Source: Paracoccus sp. MBLB3053 (GTDB taxonomy: Bacteria; Pseudomonadota; Alphaproteobacteria; Rhodobacterales; Rhodobacteraceae). From it: DNA of 64,000 nt. Both the position numbers and the translations under genes were made by a program. The stretch lies in NCBI RefSeq assembly GCF_031822435.1, contig NZ_JAVQLW010000001.1:2613501-2677500 (forward strand), read 5' to 3'. The notes under the pieces are model-generated. The model ran no database searches, had not been told where the DNA came from, and worked only from the letters and a program-made list of their open reading frames with translations. Numbering within the stretch: position 1 is the first letter of the stretch; each line of letters begins with the position of its first letter. This document shows positions 54,036 through 63,776 of the stretch, one piece after another.

Positions 54036-56849
54036 TCAATGTGCCTCGGCCCAGTTGGCGCCCTGCCCCGCATCGACGATCAGTGGGACATCAAGCTTGA
54101 TGGCCGGTTCCGCCGCCCCCTCCATGACCTCGCGGGCGATGCGGATCAGATCATCGACCGCCCCCTCTTCAGCCTCGAAGACAAGCTCGTCATGGACTTG
54201 CAGCAACATGCCGACCGGCAGATGCGCAATCGCGGCGGGCATGCGAGCCATGGCGCGACGAATGATGTCGGCCGCCGCCCCCTGGATCGGGGCGTTGATC
54301 GCGGCGCGCTTGGCGCCGCCTGCTGCCGGGCCGTTCTGGTTGATGCCGGGCGTGTTGATGCGCCGTCCGAACAAGGTGCGCACATGCCCGTCCTGCTTGG
54401 CCTCGGCAATGGTGCGGTCCATATAGGCGCGGATCTCGGGGAAGCGTTCGAAATAGGTGTCGATGAAGGCCTGTGCCTCGGCGCGGGGAATGCGCAGGTT
54501 GCGCGCAAGGCCAAAGCCCGAAATGCCGTAGATCACGCCGAAATTGATCGCCTTGGCACGGCGGCGGATCATCGGGTCCATGCCCTCGACCGGAACGCCG
54601 AACATCTGGCTCGCGGTCATGGCGTGGATGTCGATGCCATCGCGAAACGCCTGCTTCAGCGCCGGGATCTGCGCCACATGGGCCAGGATGCGCAATTCGA
54701 TCTGGCTGTAGTCGAGACTGACGATCCGCATTCCCGGACCGGCGATGAACGCCTCGCGGATGCGGCGGCCTTCGTCGGTCCGAACCGGGATGTTTTGCAG
54801 GTTCGGATCGGTCGAGGCCAGACGCCCGGTCTGCGCGCCGGCAATCGAATAGCTGGTATGGACCCGGCCGGTTTCGGGGTTCACATGCAGCGGCAGCGCA
54901 TCGGTATAGGTCGATTTAAGCTTCGAGATGCCCCGCCAGTCCAGCACGCGCGCGGGCAGATCGTGCCCCTCGGCGGCAAGATCTTCAAGGACTTCGGCGC
55001 TTGTCGAATAGGCGCCGGTCTTGCCCTGCTTGCCCCCTTGCAGCCCCATGCGATCAAACAGGATCTCGCCCAGTTGCTTGGGGCTGCCGACATTGAAGCT
55101 GCCCCCGGCCAAGGCATGGATTTCCTCCTCCAGCGCGGCCATCTTCTGGGCAAAGGCGCTGGACATGCGCTGCAGATGGCCGACATCGACACGAATGCCG
55201 GTCATTTCCATTTGGGCCAGCACATTGATCATCGGCCGTTCAAGCAGCTCGTAGGACGTAGCCACATGCTCGCGCGACAATTCGGGCCGGAAGCGATGCC
55301 ACAGCCGCCATGTCACCTCGGCATCTTCGGCCGCATATTCGGCCGCCTTGTCGATCGGCACCTGCGCAAAATTGATCTGCGACTTACCCGAACCGATCAG
55401 ATCCTTGATGGGCACGCATTTATGCCCAAGATAAAGTTCGGCAAGCTCGTCCATGCCGTGATTGTGCGATCCCGCGTTCAGCGAATAAGACATCAGCATG
55501 GTGTCTTCGACCGAGGCCATGCGGATGCCCAGCCGTGCAAGGATCTTGCAGTCATACTTGATGTTCTGCCCGATCTTCAGCGTCGCCTCATCTTCGAGCA
55601 CGGGCTTGAGCATCGCCAGCGCACGTTCGGCGGCCATCTGCCCTTCGGCCAGGGCGGGACCACCGAACAGGTCGCCCGAGATCCCCTCGCCGACATGGCC
55701 CAGCGGCAGATAGGCCGCCCGACCCGGTCCCGTGCAAAGCGAAACGCCGACCAGATCGGCGCGCATCTCGTCAAGCCCGGTCGTTTCCGTGTCGATGGCG
55801 ACGATACCCTTTTCGGAAATCTCGGCCAGCCATTCGGCAAGGCTCGCCTCGTCACGGATCACGACATAGCCGCTGCGGTCGATCGGGGGCAGTTCGGCTG
55901 CTGCCGGTGCGGCATCGCTGGCGGCGGCAGGCGCGTCGGTGATGACGGGGGCCGCAGTTCCGAAACGCTCGGCCACGCGATTTGTCAGGGTGCGGAATTC
56001 CATTCGCGTCAGGAATTCAAGCAGCGCCTCAGGGTCGGGCTCGCGCACCTCAAGCGTGTCCAGCCCGAAATCCAGCGGCGTGTCGCAATCCAGCTCGACC
56101 AGCCGTTTCGAGATGCGGATCTGCTCGGCATGGTCGATCAGGGTCTGACGTCGCTTGGGCTGCTTGATCTCGGATGCACGTTCAAGGAGGGACTCGAGAT
56201 CTCCATATTCCTGAATAAGTTGCGCGGCAGTCTTTATCCCGATTCCAGGTGCGCCGGGTACGTTGTCGACGGAATCGCCGGCCAGCGCCTGCACATCGAC
56301 GACGCGATCCGGTTTGACGCCGAACTTCTCGAAAACCTCGTCGGGACCGATCTGCTTGCCCTTGATCGGGTCCATCATCTCGACCCCGCCGCCCACGAGC
56401 TGCATCAGGTCCTTGTCGGAACTGATGATGGTCACGCGCCCGCCCGCATCACGCGCCTTGCACGACAGCGCGGCGATGATGTCATCGGCTTCGAAGCCCT
56501 CGGTTTCGATGCAGGAGATGTTGTAGGCGCGCGTCGCCTCGCGGGTCAGCGGGAATTGCGGGCGCAGGTCCTCGGGCGGCGGCGGGCGATTGGCCTTGTA
56601 AAGCGGATAGATGTCGTTGCGGAAGGTCTTTGACGAGTGATCGAAGATCACGGCGGCATGGGTCGGCTGGTCCGGGCCGGTCCCGTCCTGGATGTATTTC
56701 CAGAGCATGTTGCAAAAGCCCGCGACCGCACCGATGGGCAGCCCGTCCGAACGCCTCGTCAGAGGCGGCAACGCGTGATAGGCCCGGAAGATGAAGGCCG
56801 AGCCATCGATAAGATGCAGATGGTGGCCCTTGCCGAATGCTTCAGTCAT
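54036..56849 (-). CDS. polA: DNA polymerase I
   Basis: 937 residues. N-terminal 5'-3' exonuclease (about 1-290; LIDGSAFIFRAYHALPP start), 3'-5' proofreading domain with VAIDTETTGLDEMRADLVG, and the polymerase domain with DYSQIELR, the finger helix RRRAKAINFGVIYGISG and LQVHDELVFE. It fills gaps and removes RNA primers. Length and start (ATG 56849, with MTEAFGKGHHLHLIDGSAF) are normal. Convergent to hemN. Confidence 0.98.
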   Translation of the reverse strand: MTEAFGKGHHLHLIDGSAFIFRAYHALPPLTRRSDGLPIGAVAGFCNMLWKYIQDGTGPDQPTHAAVIFDHSSKTFRNDIYPLYKANRPPPPEDLRPQFPLTREATRAYNISCIETEGFEADDIIAALSCKARDAGGRVTIISSDKDLMQLVGGGVEMMDPIKGKQIGPDEVFEKFGVKPDRVVDVQALAGDSVDNVPGAPGIGIKTAAQLIQEYGDLESLLERASEIKQPKRRQTLIDHAEQIRISKRLVELDCDTPLDFGLDTLEVREPDPEALLEFLTRMEFRTLTNRVAERFGTAAPVITDAPAAASDAAPAAAELPPIDRSGYVVIRDEASLAEWLAEISEKGIVAIDTETTGLDEMRADLVGVSLCTGPGRAAYLPLGHVGEGISGDLFGGPALAEGQMAAERALAMLKPVLEDEATLKIGQNIKYDCKILARLGIRMASVEDTMLMSYSLNAGSHNHGMDELAELYLGHKCVPIKDLIGSGKSQINFAQVPIDKAAEYAAEDAEVTWRLWHRFRPELSREHVATSYELLERPMINVLAQMEMTGIRVDVGHLQRMSSAFAQKMAALEEEIHALAGGSFNVGSPKQLGEILFDRMGLQGGKQGKTGAYSTSAEVLEDLAAEGHDLPARVLDWRGISKLKSTYTDALPLHVNPETGRVHTSYSIAGAQTGRLASTDPNLQNIPVRTDEGRRIREAFIAGPGMRIVSLDYSQIELRILAHVAQIPALKQAFRDGIDIHAMTASQMFGVPVEGMDPMIRRRAKAINFGVIYGISGFGLARNLRIPRAEAQAFIDTYFERFPEIRAYMDRTIAEAKQDGHVRTLFGRRINTPGINQNGPAAGGAKRAAINAPIQGAAADIIRRAMARMPAAIAHLPVGMLLQVHDELVFEAEEGAVDDLIRIAREVMEGAAEPAIKLDVPLIVDAGQGANWAEAH

Positions 56850-56952
56850 TTATGCCCCCGTCGTGCAGAAATCAGTCGCCCCCTTCTGCCACGAAGGAAG
56901 CCGGGGGCCAAGACCGGCTCTGGCGGACGATCCGAACGCGCGGTCGCATGAC

Positions 56953-56978
56953 AAAACCCGGCCCTGCCGGACCGGGTT
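56953..56978 (-). terminator. Intrinsic terminator of the zinc-finger gene
   Basis: In the minus direction ACCCGG/CCGGGT closes a GC loop (56956-56961 with 56972-56977) and is followed by TTTT. It lies about 55 bases after the stop of the small zinc-finger gene and before polA. Confidence 0.65.
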
Positions 56979-57031
56979 CGCTTCGCGCTCAGACAGCGAG
57001 GCACCCCATTCGGGCGGCCCTTCAGCCCGTC

Positions 57032-57220
57032 TCAGTGATCGTCATGCGCATGGGCGCGGTCGATCTCGAAGCGCTTGTCGCAATAGCCGCATTCAACGAA
57101 GCCGGTATCATGGGGAATGGCAAGCCAAACCCGCGGATGGCCTGCACCGCGCGATTCATCCCCATCGCAAGCCACCTTCCATGAAGTGACAACCTGGATC
57201 TCGGGGGCCGGAAGGGTCAT
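57032..57220 (-). CDS. Zinc-finger CHCC protein (NDUFS6-like)
   Basis: 62 residues with the zf-CHCC pattern: one Cys in WKVACDGDE, a His in AGHPRVW, and the CGYC pair in [11 protein letters not shown], ending in a His/Asp-rich tail (RAHAHDDH). The same domain is in the mitochondrial complex I subunit NDUFS6 and in small alphaproteobacterial proteins near or associated with NADH dehydrogenase. No complex I genes are here. ATG 57220 follows AAGGA. A far longer upstream frame on this strand is antisense to the ABC ATPase gene. Confidence 0.88.
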   Translation of the reverse strand: MTLPAPEIQVVTSWKVACDGDESRGAGHPRVWLAIPHDTGFVECGYCDKRFEIDRAHAHDDH

Positions 57221-57289
57221 GGCGATTCCTTGAGCTCTGACAACAAACGGAGTTAAACCGGCGCAGATCATAATGACTGGAACGACGCT

Positions 57290-58243
57290 ATGCCAGCCCC
57301 CCGGGACTTCAATACCGAAGCAAATGCGATCGAGATCAGAGGCCTGACCAAGACCTATGCCGCCTCTGGCTCTGCTCCGCCGAAACAGGCGCTGAAGGGG
57401 CTGGACCTTTCGATCCCTGCAGGATCGATCTTTGGCCTGCTCGGGCCGAACGGCGCGGGCAAGTCCACCACGATCAACATTCTGGCCGGGCTGGTGCGCA
57501 AGACGGCCGGCAAGGTTTCGATCTGGGGCTTCGACCAGGACGTGAACCCCCGCCAGTCGCGCGCAGCCATCGGGGTCATGCCACAGGAACTGAACATCGA
57601 CCCATTCCTGAGCCCGCGGGCCAGCCTCGAGGTGCAGGCGGGGCTTTACGGCGTGCCCAAGCGCGAACGCTGGACAGACGAGCTGCTCGAGCTGGTCGGG
57701 CTTTCGGACCAGGCGGAGAGCTATTCCCGTCACCTGTCGGGAGGCATGAAACGACGCTTGCTGCTGGCCAAGGCGCTGGTCCACCGGCCCCAGATTCTCG
57801 TGCTGGACGAGCCGACCGCAGGGGTCGACATCCAGTTGCGCGAAACGCTGTGGCGCAATGTCAGGCGGCTGAACGAACAGGGGATGACCATCATCCTCAC
57901 GACCCACTATCTCGAAGAGGCCGAAGAGATGTGCGACCGCATCGCCATCGTCGACCGTGGCAGCCTGATCCAGTGCGAAGAAACCCGCACGCTTGTCGGA
58001 CGCGCGGATTCAAAGACGCTGATTCTGGATACGGGCGATGCGCGCGCCATTCCCGAGCTTCCGACAAATGTCCGGGCCGAACGCCGCGCCGATGGCAGGC
58101 TTGCGATCAGCTATGCCCCGTCACGCACCACCGCCGATGCGCTGATCGACGCCATTCGCGGCGCGGGAATTCCCATTCGCGACATTGCGGCCGAAGTGCC
58201 GGACCTCGAGGACGTTTTCGTCCAGTTGACCTCGAGGTCCTGA
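57290..58243 (+). CDS. Orphan ABC transporter ATPase
   Basis: 317 residues, single ABC domain with Walker [10 protein letters not shown], signature LSGGMKRRL, Walker [12 protein letters not shown], and a C-terminal extension (about 240-317) as in CcmA/YadG-type export ATPases. No permease gene is adjacent: the next gene is on the other strand. The partner membrane subunit must be elsewhere. The start is the ATG at 57290, 69 bases from the divergent zinc-finger gene. Confidence 0.88.
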   Translation: MPAPRDFNTEANAIEIRGLTKTYAASGSAPPKQALKGLDLSIPAGSIFGLLGPNGAGKSTTINILAGLVRKTAGKVSIWGFDQDVNPRQSRAAIGVMPQELNIDPFLSPRASLEVQAGLYGVPKRERWTDELLELVGLSDQAESYSRHLSGGMKRRLLLAKALVHRPQILVLDEPTAGVDIQLRETLWRNVRRLNEQGMTIILTTHYLEEAEEMCDRIAIVDRGSLIQCEETRTLVGRADSKTLILDTGDARAIPELPTNVRAERRADGRLAISYAPSRTTADALIDAIRGAGIPIRDIAAEVPDLEDVFVQLTSRS

Positions 58244-58254
58244 TCGGGGCCGGG

Positions 58255-58629
58255 TCAGGCCGGATCGACCATCCGGCCGATATTCCTTCCGCCAAGGATG
58301 TGCATGTGGAAATGCGGGACTTCCTGCACGCCATGCACACCGGCATTGGTGATGACGCGATAGCCCTGCCCGCTGTCCAGATCGACGCCCAGTTCGTGCG
58401 TCAGGCGCGCCATGGCGCGGGTGAAATCCAGGACCTCGGCGTCCGAAGCATTTGCCGCGAAATCGTCATAGCTGACATAGGCGCCCTTCGGGATCACCAG
58501 CACATGCACCGGGGCCTTGGGCGCGATGTCGCGAAAGGCCAGCGTATGTTCCGTTTCCAGAACGGTCTGGTTCGGGATCTCGCCCCGCAGGATGCGCGCG
58601 AAAATGTTTGTCTCGTCATAGGCAGGCAT
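58255..58629 (-). CDS. HIT-family hydrolase (HinT-like)
   Basis: 124 residues. HIT motif HFHMHILGG (HxHxH) near residue 107, with NIFARILRGEIP start and VLVIPKGAYVSY. HinT-type enzymes hydrolyse nucleoside phosphoramidates. ATG 58629 has GGGAGGGG upstream. It lies 13 bases beyond the glycosyltransferase gene on the same strand and is probably cotranscribed with it. Confidence 0.93.
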   Translation of the reverse strand: MPAYDETNIFARILRGEIPNQTVLETEHTLAFRDIAPKAPVHVLVIPKGAYVSYDDFAANASDAEVLDFTRAMARLTHELGVDLDSGQGYRVITNAGVHGVQEVPHFHMHILGGRNIGRMVDPA

Positions 58630-58642
58630 GTGCCCCTCCCTG

Positions 58643-60220
58643 TCATTCGGCGAAAAGAAACTGCGTGCTGGCCAGCTCACGCCCCATTTCTGGCATCACG
58701 TCGAGAAAGCGTGCGATCTGCACGGCATTGTCTTCGGCGCTGCGCCAGGGCGCTATCGAGTGGAAGCTGGTGAATTCTATATCGCGCAACCGTTCGGCCT
58801 CATGTTCAAGATCGGCTCGGACAGTCGGCAGCAGGCGCTCGATCACTTCCTCGGATGTCTCGGGACCGGCAAGGCCGACCCGTCCGATATGACCGCGCAG
58901 GTAATCGTCATCGAAATGCGAATCGATCAGAAGAACCCGCGTGTCGGTCTTGTCAGAGGCCAGGTCCTGGATCAGGTGCATGCCCGAAGGGTCAAGGCAG
59001 ATCACGAGGCGGTTCGCGTCAAACTGCTCGAAAAGAAGCCGCAGAAGCGCCTTGCGGTGGCGATGCCGCTTGCTGACCGTGTTCTCGACGCCGCCCAGAT
59101 CAGGCAGGCGCGCCTCGGCCTCGTTGAACAGGTAGTCGACGGCCGGAATATCGGTATGGGTTCGAATGGCCTCGGTCAGGCGCTTGGCGATATGCCATTT
59201 CTTGGACACGATCAGACGCAACGAATTTTCACGTCCAAGCGTGCCATCCGTTTCCCAGAATCGGGGCGCAAATCGCCGACCGACCCGCCCGCGACCGGTC
59301 AGAAAGCGAAAGAGGCCCGTGGCTTCGTTCGAAATCGGGAAATGCACGCCCTCGGCCGCCCATAGCGCCCCCAGGCGTTCGCGCAGGCGCAGGGCTTCGG
59401 GGCTGATCTTGCGGGCGAACAGGTAATTCTGGCCCATCAGCAGATCGTAGTGATCGTTGTAGAAGGTCACGGGCATGCCGTAATCGGTGAAGACCAGATA
59501 GGTCAGCGTCCGTGGACGCAATTCCTTGCGCGGCACGACATGGGGCACGACGGTCTGGAAGAAGGTCTCGTCGGGTATCCATGTCGTAGCGAAGAACCGC
59601 ATCACATCCGGACGGCTTGCGCAGAACTCAAGCACACGCTCGACCGTCTGGCGTCTCAGGCACCACCATTGGGAACCGATCCTCACCTGGATGTCGCTGG
59701 GGATCTGGCGGGTGATCTTGAAACGCTTCTGCAGCTCGTAGCTGGCATAGAACCGCTTGGGCTGGGTGCGTTCATTGAACCAGTGGCGATAGATCAGCCG
59801 TTCTTCCTTGAAGCCCGTCTTGATCCAGTCCGACTCGAAAAAGTCGAAATTTTCGATGTAGTCGCAATCCTCGGCATCGAGGAAGGCATGCGCGTATTCG
59901 GCCGATTTGATCGGCATGCAATCGCCCGAGAGCATGTAGAAATGCGTGGCCAACGGAAAGGATGCCACGGCGGCCCTGACCGCCTCGAGCGTGGCCCCGA
60001 CCAGCGACCATTCCCCCCAACCGCATTTCCAGCGCTTGGCCGCGAAAACCACCGAAGGGTTGTCGGCCAGTTCCGAACGGATCAGTTCAAAGTCACGCAG
60101 GTTGGCGCGGGCATCGAAATGGATGGAAACGTAGTCTCCCGAAGCGGTCAGGCGGTTGGCTTGGGCCACCACCCCCTTCGGGTCCTTGTGGCAGAGCAGA
60201 ATGAAGGCAATCCGCGCCAT
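58643..60220 (-). CDS. Beta-1,6-N-acetylglucosaminyltransferase-like protein with DUF5928
   Basis: 525 residues. The N-terminal half (about 1-280) follows the Branch/core-2 glycosyltransferase pattern: ARIAFILLCHKDPKGVVAQ, THFYMLSGDCMPIKS, YIENFDFFESDW, GSQWWCLRR and PDETFFQTV. The C-terminal part (about 300-525) matches the DUF5928 extension of Rhodobacteraceae and contains a nucleotide-binding-like VICLDPSGMH segment. It probably builds a surface polysaccharide. The divergent sulfotransferase gene at 60356 may modify the same polymer. Confidence 0.82.
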   Translation of the reverse strand: MARIAFILLCHKDPKGVVAQANRLTASGDYVSIHFDARANLRDFELIRSELADNPSVVFAAKRWKCGWGEWSLVGATLEAVRAAVASFPLATHFYMLSGDCMPIKSAEYAHAFLDAEDCDYIENFDFFESDWIKTGFKEERLIYRHWFNERTQPKRFYASYELQKRFKITRQIPSDIQVRIGSQWWCLRRQTVERVLEFCASRPDVMRFFATTWIPDETFFQTVVPHVVPRKELRPRTLTYLVFTDYGMPVTFYNDHYDLLMGQNYLFARKISPEALRLRERLGALWAAEGVHFPISNEATGLFRFLTGRGRVGRRFAPRFWETDGTLGRENSLRLIVSKKWHIAKRLTEAIRTHTDIPAVDYLFNEAEARLPDLGGVENTVSKRHRHRKALLRLLFEQFDANRLVICLDPSGMHLIQDLASDKTDTRVLLIDSHFDDDYLRGHIGRVGLAGPETSEEVIERLLPTVRADLEHEAERLRDIEFTSFHSIAPWRSAEDNAVQIARFLDVMPEMGRELASTQFLFAE

Positions 60221-60355
60221 TTATCTAATCAATCCATTCATGACAGCGGTCTTGTTCTACACGCGGTTGAAACTCTGTCAGCGATTTGCTTTCTGTGTCT
60301 AACGATTTTGGCAAGGTCGGCAACCCGACCCCAGCCTCCAACAAGGAATATCTCA

Positions 60356-61174
60356 ATGGGTTTTCCCGGAACTTGGATGACTGAAAGCGAAAGCATGGTC
60401 TATCGTGTCGTCCCGAAATGCGCCTGCTCATCAATCGGTCAGATCATGTTCTATTCCGATCATGGCCGCTATTTCGACGGCGACATTCACGATTCCACCG
60501 AAGGGCTGCACAAATGGAACCAGGATCAAAGCCAGAATCTGATTGAAAAGAACGTGAAGGCCCATCAATCCCTGACGTTCACCTGTGTTCGCAATCCCTA
60601 TACCCGCGTCCTTTCTTCGTTCTTCGACAAGATCGCGGGCATCCAGCGCAACGGCAAGCGGTACCGCGGCAGCCTGATCCCGCAACTGATGCAGCGCTAT
60701 GGCATCGACGTGGGAAGCCCCGAAAACGATTTCGAATTCGACCAGATCGCCAGCTTCCGCAGGTTCCTTTTGTTCGCGCGCGACACCATCCGCTGGCGCC
60801 GCCCGATGGAGCCTGACATCCACTGGTCATCCATGTCGGGCCACATCTCGACCTTCATCGTGAATGGCGGACGCTACGATCAGATCTTTTTCACCGAGAA
60901 GTTCAACGAAGGCATGCAGAAGGTGCTGAACGCCGCCTCGACGCGGGTCAAGGTGGATGTGAACGACGTGCCGAAATTCAACGAATCCGAAGGACACGGC
61001 CCCAAGCGGGCACACAAGGTCAGCGACTATTTCGACGACCTGTCGCGCCATCTTGTCTGGGAAGTCTACAAGAAGGACTTCCAGCTTTTCAAATACGACT
61101 TCGACAACCCGGACAACAAGTTCCCGAAATCCGAAGTCGACCTTGCCGAGGTTCACGCCAAGCTCGGTCGCTGA
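60356..61174 (+). CDS. Sulfotransferase family protein
   Basis: 272 residues. PAPS-binding 5' loop resembles VPKCACSSIG near residue 20 and the 3'-phosphate region TCVRNPYTRVLSSFFDK near 80, as in Sulfotransfer_2 (carbohydrate) sulfotransferases. It has no signal peptide. The Lys and Ser in KCACSS match catalytic positions. ATG at 60356 has AAGGA nine bases upstream. It stands divergent to the glycosyltransferase; together they could make a sulfated glycan. Confidence 0.82.
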   Translation: MGFPGTWMTESESMVYRVVPKCACSSIGQIMFYSDHGRYFDGDIHDSTEGLHKWNQDQSQNLIEKNVKAHQSLTFTCVRNPYTRVLSSFFDKIAGIQRNGKRYRGSLIPQLMQRYGIDVGSPENDFEFDQIASFRRFLLFARDTIRWRRPMEPDIHWSSMSGHISTFIVNGGRYDQIFFTEKFNEGMQKVLNAASTRVKVDVNDVPKFNESEGHGPKRAHKVSDYFDDLSRHLVWEVYKKDFQLFKYDFDNPDNKFPKSEVDLAEVHAKLGR

Positions 61175-61465
61175 CCCCGGGGGCATGCGGCAGGTCGCGA
61201 TCTGCCGCATTGTCCCCCTTGACCCTCGTCTCCGCCGCGGTTTTTCCTTCAAAGCAGAAAGTTTCCCCTTGCGGAACGGATCGAATACGCTATTTTGCCG
61301 CGTTCATTCGACCGGTGGGGGATAACCCGGACCGTGGCCCCCGAGCGCGAACACTCGTTTCGTGCCTTGCGGTCGACGCGTCATTGGCCTATGCCCCGCC
61401 CCAGACCCGATATCAGAATCCGGGGCCGCCGTGAGGCCGCCCCCCGAACCACTTGAGGTTGTGAC

Positions 61466-61672
61466 ATGGCCGTCCCTCAGAACCGAGTTACCCGCTCCCG
61501 CCGCAACATGCGTCGTTCGCATGACGCCCTGGTTGCCGGCAACCCGAACGAATGCTCGAACTGCGGCGAACTGAAGCGCCCGCACCACGTCTGCCCGTCC
61601 TGCGGCCACTATGGCGACCGTGAGGTCGTCGCTCAGGCCAACGAAGTCGACCTGGACGACGACGCGGCGTAA
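61466..61672 (+). CDS. rpmF: 50S ribosomal protein L32
   Basis: 68 residues, standard start [21 protein letters not shown] and a zinc ribbon of two Cys pairs (CSNC and CPSC), so this is the zinc-containing (C+) form. It begins the rpmF-plsX-fabH operon common in bacteria. A TTGCGG-16-TATTTT pair at 61269-61296 is a possible but distant promoter. The 290-base gap before it includes a GCGGCAG/CTGCCGC hairpin after the sulfotransferase gene. Confidence 0.98.
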   Translation: MAVPQNRVTRSRRNMRRSHDALVAGNPNECSNCGELKRPHHVCPSCGHYGDREVVAQANEVDLDDDAA

Positions 61673-61689
61673 GCGGACCGACCGAGGAC

Positions 61690-62805
61690 ATGACTTCGGC
61701 GGAGATCTCGACCGATACGCGCGCCCATGAATTCAAGGGCAGCGTGGTGATATCCGTTGATGCCATGGGCGGCGATCGCGGTCCTGCCGCGGTCGTGGCG
61801 GGCATCGCGCTCAGCGCCGACAAGAATCCGGACATCCGGTTCATCGTCCACGGTCCCCGGGCCGAACTCGAACGGCTGATCGCCAAGCGGCCCGGCCTTG
61901 CCGAGCGTTGCGACATTCGCGACGCGCCAGGCGTCGTGACGATGGAGGACAAGCCCAGCCAGGTGCTTCGCAAAGGCGAAGGCACCTCGATGTGGTCCAC
62001 CGTCGAATCGGTCCGCAAGGGCGAAGCGACCGTCGCAGTCTCCTGCGGCAATACCGGCGCGTTGATGGCACTGTCGATGCTGCGTCTGCGCAAGTTGCCG
62101 GGTGTCAACCGCCCTGCCATCGCCTGCCTCTGGCCCTCGCGGAATCCGCAGGGGTTCAACGTCATGCTCGACGTCGGCGCGGATATCCGGGCCGATGCGC
62201 AGGACCTGCTTACATATGCGCTGATGGGCGCATCCTATGCCCGAAACGGTCTTGGCCTCGCCCTTCCACGGGTGGGGCTTTTGAACGTGGGCACGGAAGA
62301 GCACAAGGGCCGCGCCGAACTCAAGCAGGCCCATGAGCTGATCGGCCTGAGCGCGGCAAGCGCCAATTTCGAATATGTGGGGTTTGTCGAGGGCGGAGAT
62401 CTGCCCTCTGCCCGTGTCGACGTGATCGTGACCGATGGATTCACGGGCAATGTCGCGCTCAAGACCGGCGAAGGCACGGCCAAGCTTGTCGGCGATTTCC
62501 TCAAGGAAGCTTTCGGCAACTCGGTGCTTTCCAAGTTCGCGGCACTTCTCGCCATGACCTCGCTCAAGCGGTTGCAAAAGCGGATCGATCCGCGTCGGGT
62601 GAACGGGGGCGTCTTCCTTGGCCTCAACGGAACCGTGGTGAAGTCACACGGTTCGGCCGATGAAACCGGCGTCTCGGCCGCAATCAAGCTGGCCTTCCAG
62701 CTTGCGCAATCCGGGTTTCACGATCGCCTCGCTGCGCGCATCGCCCAGTCGCTTACCCATGAAACGGCCGGCATTTCCGGCGCAGAAAGCAAGAGGACGT
62801 CCTGA
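61690..62805 (+). CDS. plsX: Phosphate acyltransferase PlsX
   Basis: 371 residues. Motif VISVDAMGGDRGPAAV near residue 20, SCGNTGALMALS in the middle and the end region NGGVFLGLNGTVVKSHGSAD. It converts acyl-ACP to acyl-phosphate for phospholipid synthesis. It starts 17 bases after rpmF and its stop overlaps fabH by one base (TGATG). Confidence 0.97.
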   Translation: MTSAEISTDTRAHEFKGSVVISVDAMGGDRGPAAVVAGIALSADKNPDIRFIVHGPRAELERLIAKRPGLAERCDIRDAPGVVTMEDKPSQVLRKGEGTSMWSTVESVRKGEATVAVSCGNTGALMALSMLRLRKLPGVNRPAIACLWPSRNPQGFNVMLDVGADIRADAQDLLTYALMGASYARNGLGLALPRVGLLNVGTEEHKGRAELKQAHELIGLSAASANFEYVGFVEGGDLPSARVDVIVTDGFTGNVALKTGEGTAKLVGDFLKEAFGNSVLSKFAALLAMTSLKRLQKRIDPRRVNGGVFLGLNGTVVKSHGSADETGVSAAIKLAFQLAQSGFHDRLAARIAQSLTHETAGISGAESKRTS

Positions 62806-63776
62806 TGCGGCGTGCGGTTGTCCGGGGCACGGGCCATTACCTGCCCGAACGTGTGGTTGAAAACAGCTGGTTCGAAGACAAGCTGGACACCAGCGACGAA
62901 TGGATTCGCACTCGCACCGGGATCGAACGCCGCCATTTCGCGGCAGAGGATCAACGGACCAGCGACCTGGGCATCGCCGCCGCGAAGGCTGCCTTGACGA
63001 ATGCGGGCATGACCGCCGACCAGATCGACGCGGTTATCGTGGCTACTTCGACGCCGGACTTCACCTTCCCTTCGGTCGCGACCATGGTGCAGGCGGGTCT
63101 GGGCATGAAGGGCGGTTTTGCCTTCGACGTCCAGGCTGTCTGCGCGGGCTTCGTCTTTGCCCTGGCCAATGCCGATGCGATGATCCGTTCGGGTCAGGCG
63201 GAACGCATCCTGGTGATCGGTGCGGAAACCTTCAGCCGCATCATGGACTGGACCGATCGCGGCACATGCGTGCTATTCGGCGACGGAGCCGGCGCAGTCG
63301 TGCTCGAAGCAGCCGAGGGCAACGGCGACCCCAAGGATCGGGGCATTCTCGCGACCGACCTCAACAGCGATGGCCAGTATCGCGACCTTCTCTATGTCGA
63401 TGGCGGTGTCGCATCGACTGGCACGGCGGGCCATTTGCGGATGCAGGGGAACCTTGTGTTCCGCCATGCTGTCGAGAAGCTGGCCGATACCGCGCATCGC
63501 ACGATCGAACGGGCCGGGCTGACCACCGGTCAGGTCGACTGGCTCGTGCCGCACCAGGCAAACCTGAGGATCATCGAGGCGACCGCGAAGCGGATGCAAT
63601 TGCCGATGGAGAAAGTCGTGCTGACGGTTGCCGATCACGGCAATACCTCGGCGGCCTCGATCCCGCTGGCACTTTCGGTCGCGGCGTCCGAAGGCAAATT
63701 CAAGCCCGGACAGGTCCTTGTCGCCGAAGCGATCGGCGGGGGCCTGGCATGGGGTTCGGTGGTGCTGCGCTGGTAA
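62805..63776 (+). CDS. fabH: 3-oxoacyl-ACP synthase III
   Basis: 323 residues. Catalytic triad present: Cys in QAVCAGFVFAL, His in VPHQANLRI and Asn in DHGNTSAASIPLAL. It starts fatty acid synthesis by condensing acetyl-CoA with malonyl-ACP. ATG overlaps the plsX stop. The gene directly abuts the convergent DksA-type gene (stop codons adjacent, no spacer). Confidence 0.98.
   Translation: MRRAVVRGTGHYLPERVVENSWFEDKLDTSDEWIRTRTGIERRHFAAEDQRTSDLGIAAAKAALTNAGMTADQIDAVIVATSTPDFTFPSVATMVQAGLGMKGGFAFDVQAVCAGFVFALANADAMIRSGQAERILVIGAETFSRIMDWTDRGTCVLFGDGAGAVVLEAAEGNGDPKDRGILATDLNSDGQYRDLLYVDGGVASTGTAGHLRMQGNLVFRHAVEKLADTAHRTIERAGLTTGQVDWLVPHQANLRIIEATAKRMQLPMEKVVLTVADHGNTSAASIPLALSVAASEGKFKPGQVLVAEAIGGGLAWGSVVLRW

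Noticed and set aside
53991..56633. 880-codon open frame opposite polA
   Set aside because: Mirror of polA; no domain, and no promoter or ribosome site.
59450..60355. N-terminal extension of the sulfotransferase frame
   Set aside because: It is antisense to the glycosyltransferase; the real start at 60356 has a ribosome site and gives the family length.
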